Part shown: positions 62,752 through 64,000 of the stretch, one piece after another
Layout of the letters: each line of letters begins with the position of its first letter
Numbering within the stretch: position 1 is the stretch's first letter
Origin: Mesorhizobium sp. CU3
GTDB lineage: Bacteria > Pseudomonadota > Alphaproteobacteria > Rhizobiales > Rhizobiaceae
Direction of reading: 5' to 3'
DNA: 64,000 nucleotides
NCBI RefSeq assembly: GCF_006442965.1
Contig: NZ_VFWX01000014.1
Coordinates: forward strand, 62,001 to 126,000
Made by a program: the position numbers and the translations under genes
The notes under the pieces: generated by a model
Database searches by the model: none
The model's input: only the letters and a program-made list of their open reading frames with translations
Told to the model about the DNA's origin: nothing

Positions 62752-64000
62752 TCAGCCCTCTCGCAGAAAAGCAGCGATAGGCGCCGGCCGCACAGGCGCC
62801 TGTCCGCGGAACCGGCCAACGGCTTCGGTTGTGCAGCCGGCCTTCGCCGCGACGAGCTCGACGGCGGCCAACTGGCAAAAGCGCCCTTGGCAGCGACCCA
62901 TCCCGACGCGCGACAGCGATTTCACGCGGTTGGCCTCGCCGCCGCCACGCTCCACGCTCTCGCGTATGCTGCCTGCGGTCACGTTCTCGCAGCGGCAGAC
63001 GATGACGTCGTTGGGGAGTGTCCGCGCCATCGCCTCAGGCCAGGGAAAGGCGGTGGCAAGACCGCGTGCAAAGCGCTCAAGCCGCTTGAGCTTGTGCAGG
63101 TCGGCACTGATGGCGGGCGCCGGATATCCGAGATCGGCAAGGCATGCCGCCGCCGCGAGACGCCCCGCGATCTCCGCGCCGTCCGCTCCGAGAAGGCGAA
63201 CCCCATCACCCGCAAGATAGACGCCGTTGCCGCCCCGACCCATCTCATCAGCCTTTGGCAGCCACTGCCGCCACTGCTCGTCATAGGCGAAGGCGCATCC
63301 CACGAGGTCGGCCAGATGCGTCTCGGCGCGCAGGTGCCAACCCATGCCAATCATGTCACAGGGCGTCAGTTGCTCCCGTCCCCCGGCATCGCGCCAGCGC
63401 AGTGCCGTGACACCCGACGCGTCGGCCTCGATGCGCTCCAGCGTCACGCCCGCATAGTAGCGGCGGCCGAGCCTTGCCCGCAGAATGAGACCGCGTAGCG
63501 CGACCACCGGCCGGGCGGCAAGTCTGGAGAATCCCCGCATCTGCTGGTTCCAGGGAGAAGTGTCGAGCACTGCCGCCACATCCGCTCCGGCCTTGACGAG
63601 CTGGGCGCCGACCAGCGTCAGCAAAGGCCCCGATCCGACGAGCACGATCCGCCGCCCGAGCGCCACCCCCTGCGCTTTGAGCGCGATCTGCGCAGCGCCG
63701 AGGCTGTAGACGCCGGCGCTCTGCCAACCCGGGACAGGAGCGACACGGTCGGACGCTCCGGTGGCAAGGATCAGCCGGTCGTAGCTGACCAGCTGCAAGC
63801 CGCCCTCGCCCAGCACATGCAGCCGACCTTCGTGCACAGCGATGACAGAGCTGCCTAGGTGATGGGTTAGCCGCCCCTCTGTCGCCAGCCCGTCAAACAG
63901 CCCATGCAGCGCACGCGCCTTCGCCGCCTCGGACCCGTAGAGTTGTTCCGGCGTGCGAGTAAACCCATCCGGCGGACGGCGATAAATCTGCCCGCCGGCG
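62752..64000 (-). CDS. Opine oxidase subunit A / HcnB-like FAD-NAD(P) oxidoreductase, 5' end beyond the window
   Basis: The visible 415 codons are the middle and C-terminal parts of a pyridine nucleotide-disulfide-type flavoprotein; the N-terminal FAD motif lies outside the window. Seen are GGQIYRRPP near the edge, LILATGASDRVAPVPGWQSA, the second nucleotide motif IVLVGSGPLLTLVGAQLVKA and VYLAGDGVRLLGADGAE. The C-terminus holds a BFD-like [2Fe-2S] domain with VCRCENVTAGSIRESV and GRCQGRFCQ. Octopine oxidase A and cyanide-forming HcnB share this design. The [2Fe-2S] domain and neighbouring DAO-type gene support an opine or amine oxidase. Confidence 0.85.
   Translation of the reverse strand, partial: AGGQIYRRPPDGFTRTPEQLYGSEAAKARALHGLFDGLATEGRLTHHLGSSVIAVHEGRLHVLGEGGLQLVSYDRLILATGASDRVAPVPGWQSAGVYSLGAAQIALKAQGVALGRRIVLVGSGPLLTLVGAQLVKAGADVAAVLDTSPWNQQMRGFSRLAARPVVALRGLILRARLGRRYYAGVTLERIEADASGVTALRWRDAGGREQLTPCDMIGMGWHLRAETHLADLVGCAFAYDEQWRQWLPKADEMGRGGNGVYLAGDGVRLLGADGAEIAGRLAAAACLADLGYPAPAISADLHKLKRLERFARGLATAFPWPEAMARTLPNDVIVCRCENVTAGSIRESVERGGGEANRVKSLSRVGMGRCQGRFCQLAAVELVAAKAGCTTEAVGRFRGQAPVRPAPIAAFLREG

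Overview
The window looks like chromosomal DNA of a Mesorhizobium-like member of the Rhizobiales (Alphaproteobacteria). The reasons are uniformly high GC, the heterotetrameric sarcosine oxidase block, a tandem DUF992 pair, the ubiE-ubiB-coaBC order, many amine and amino-acid catabolic clusters with ABC transporters, and several families of short palindromic repeats of rhizobial type. The species assignment is inference; no rRNA or other strong taxonomic marker is present.

Layout. 1-3.9 kb: soxB-soxD-soxA (sarcosine oxidase), minus strand, cut by the window edge. 4.2-7.6 kb: small SET-domain protein, rpsU, a TPR lipoprotein, two DUF992 proteins and clustered palindromic repeats. 7.8-11.5 kb: MFS exporter, then a divergent LysR gene and dgdA (2,2-dialkylglycine decarboxylase). 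11.5-15.5 kb: ubiE-ubiB-coaBC, where coaBC carries an extra N-terminal ribbon-helix-helix domain. 15.6-26.7 kb: a nucleoside salvage region (add, upp, deoA, punA, cdd, a BMP-type nucleoside ABC transporter), interrupted by slyX, an anti-sigma-like gene and a GNAT gene. 28.4-31.4 kb: tRNA-Ser(GGA) followed by accessory DNA with a DUF4062/TIR-like winged-helix protein, a perfect 28-bp palindrome and a broken MocR/GntR regulator beside an MDR oxidoreductase.

31.5-49.8 kb is a large amine/amino-acid catabolic region: GNAT, argE-like deacetylase, Lrp regulator, aldehyde dehydrogenase, class III aminotransferase, a polar amino-acid ABC transporter, two paralogous cupins, two PuuB/OrdL-like amine oxidases, a 2-hydroxyacid dehydrogenase, a tartrate-dehydrogenase-like enzyme, two further aldehyde dehydrogenases and a HAD hydrolase. 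50.0-51.9 kb is a small stress/detoxification cassette (carboxymuconolactone decarboxylase family, MDR oxidoreductase, HxlR regulator). 52.2-64 kb is a second amine/opine-type cluster: GNAT, aminotransferase, HAD, a Tat-exported peptide/opine-type binding protein with two permeases and a fused double ATPase, an Lrp regulator, a DAO-type oxidase and an opine-oxidase-A-like subunit cut by the window edge.

The working logic is uptake of amines, opine-like conjugates and nucleosides, followed by oxidation or transamination to aldehydes and acids under local Lrp/LysR control. The points most worth following up are the RHH-CoaBC fusion with a repeat-rich upstream region, the tRNA-adjacent DUF4062 locus with its perfect palindrome, a 49-bp palindrome that starts inside the stop codon of three unrelated genes, Lrp-consensus-like 15-mers shared by two promoters of the second cluster, and a perfect hairpin right after both binding-protein genes.
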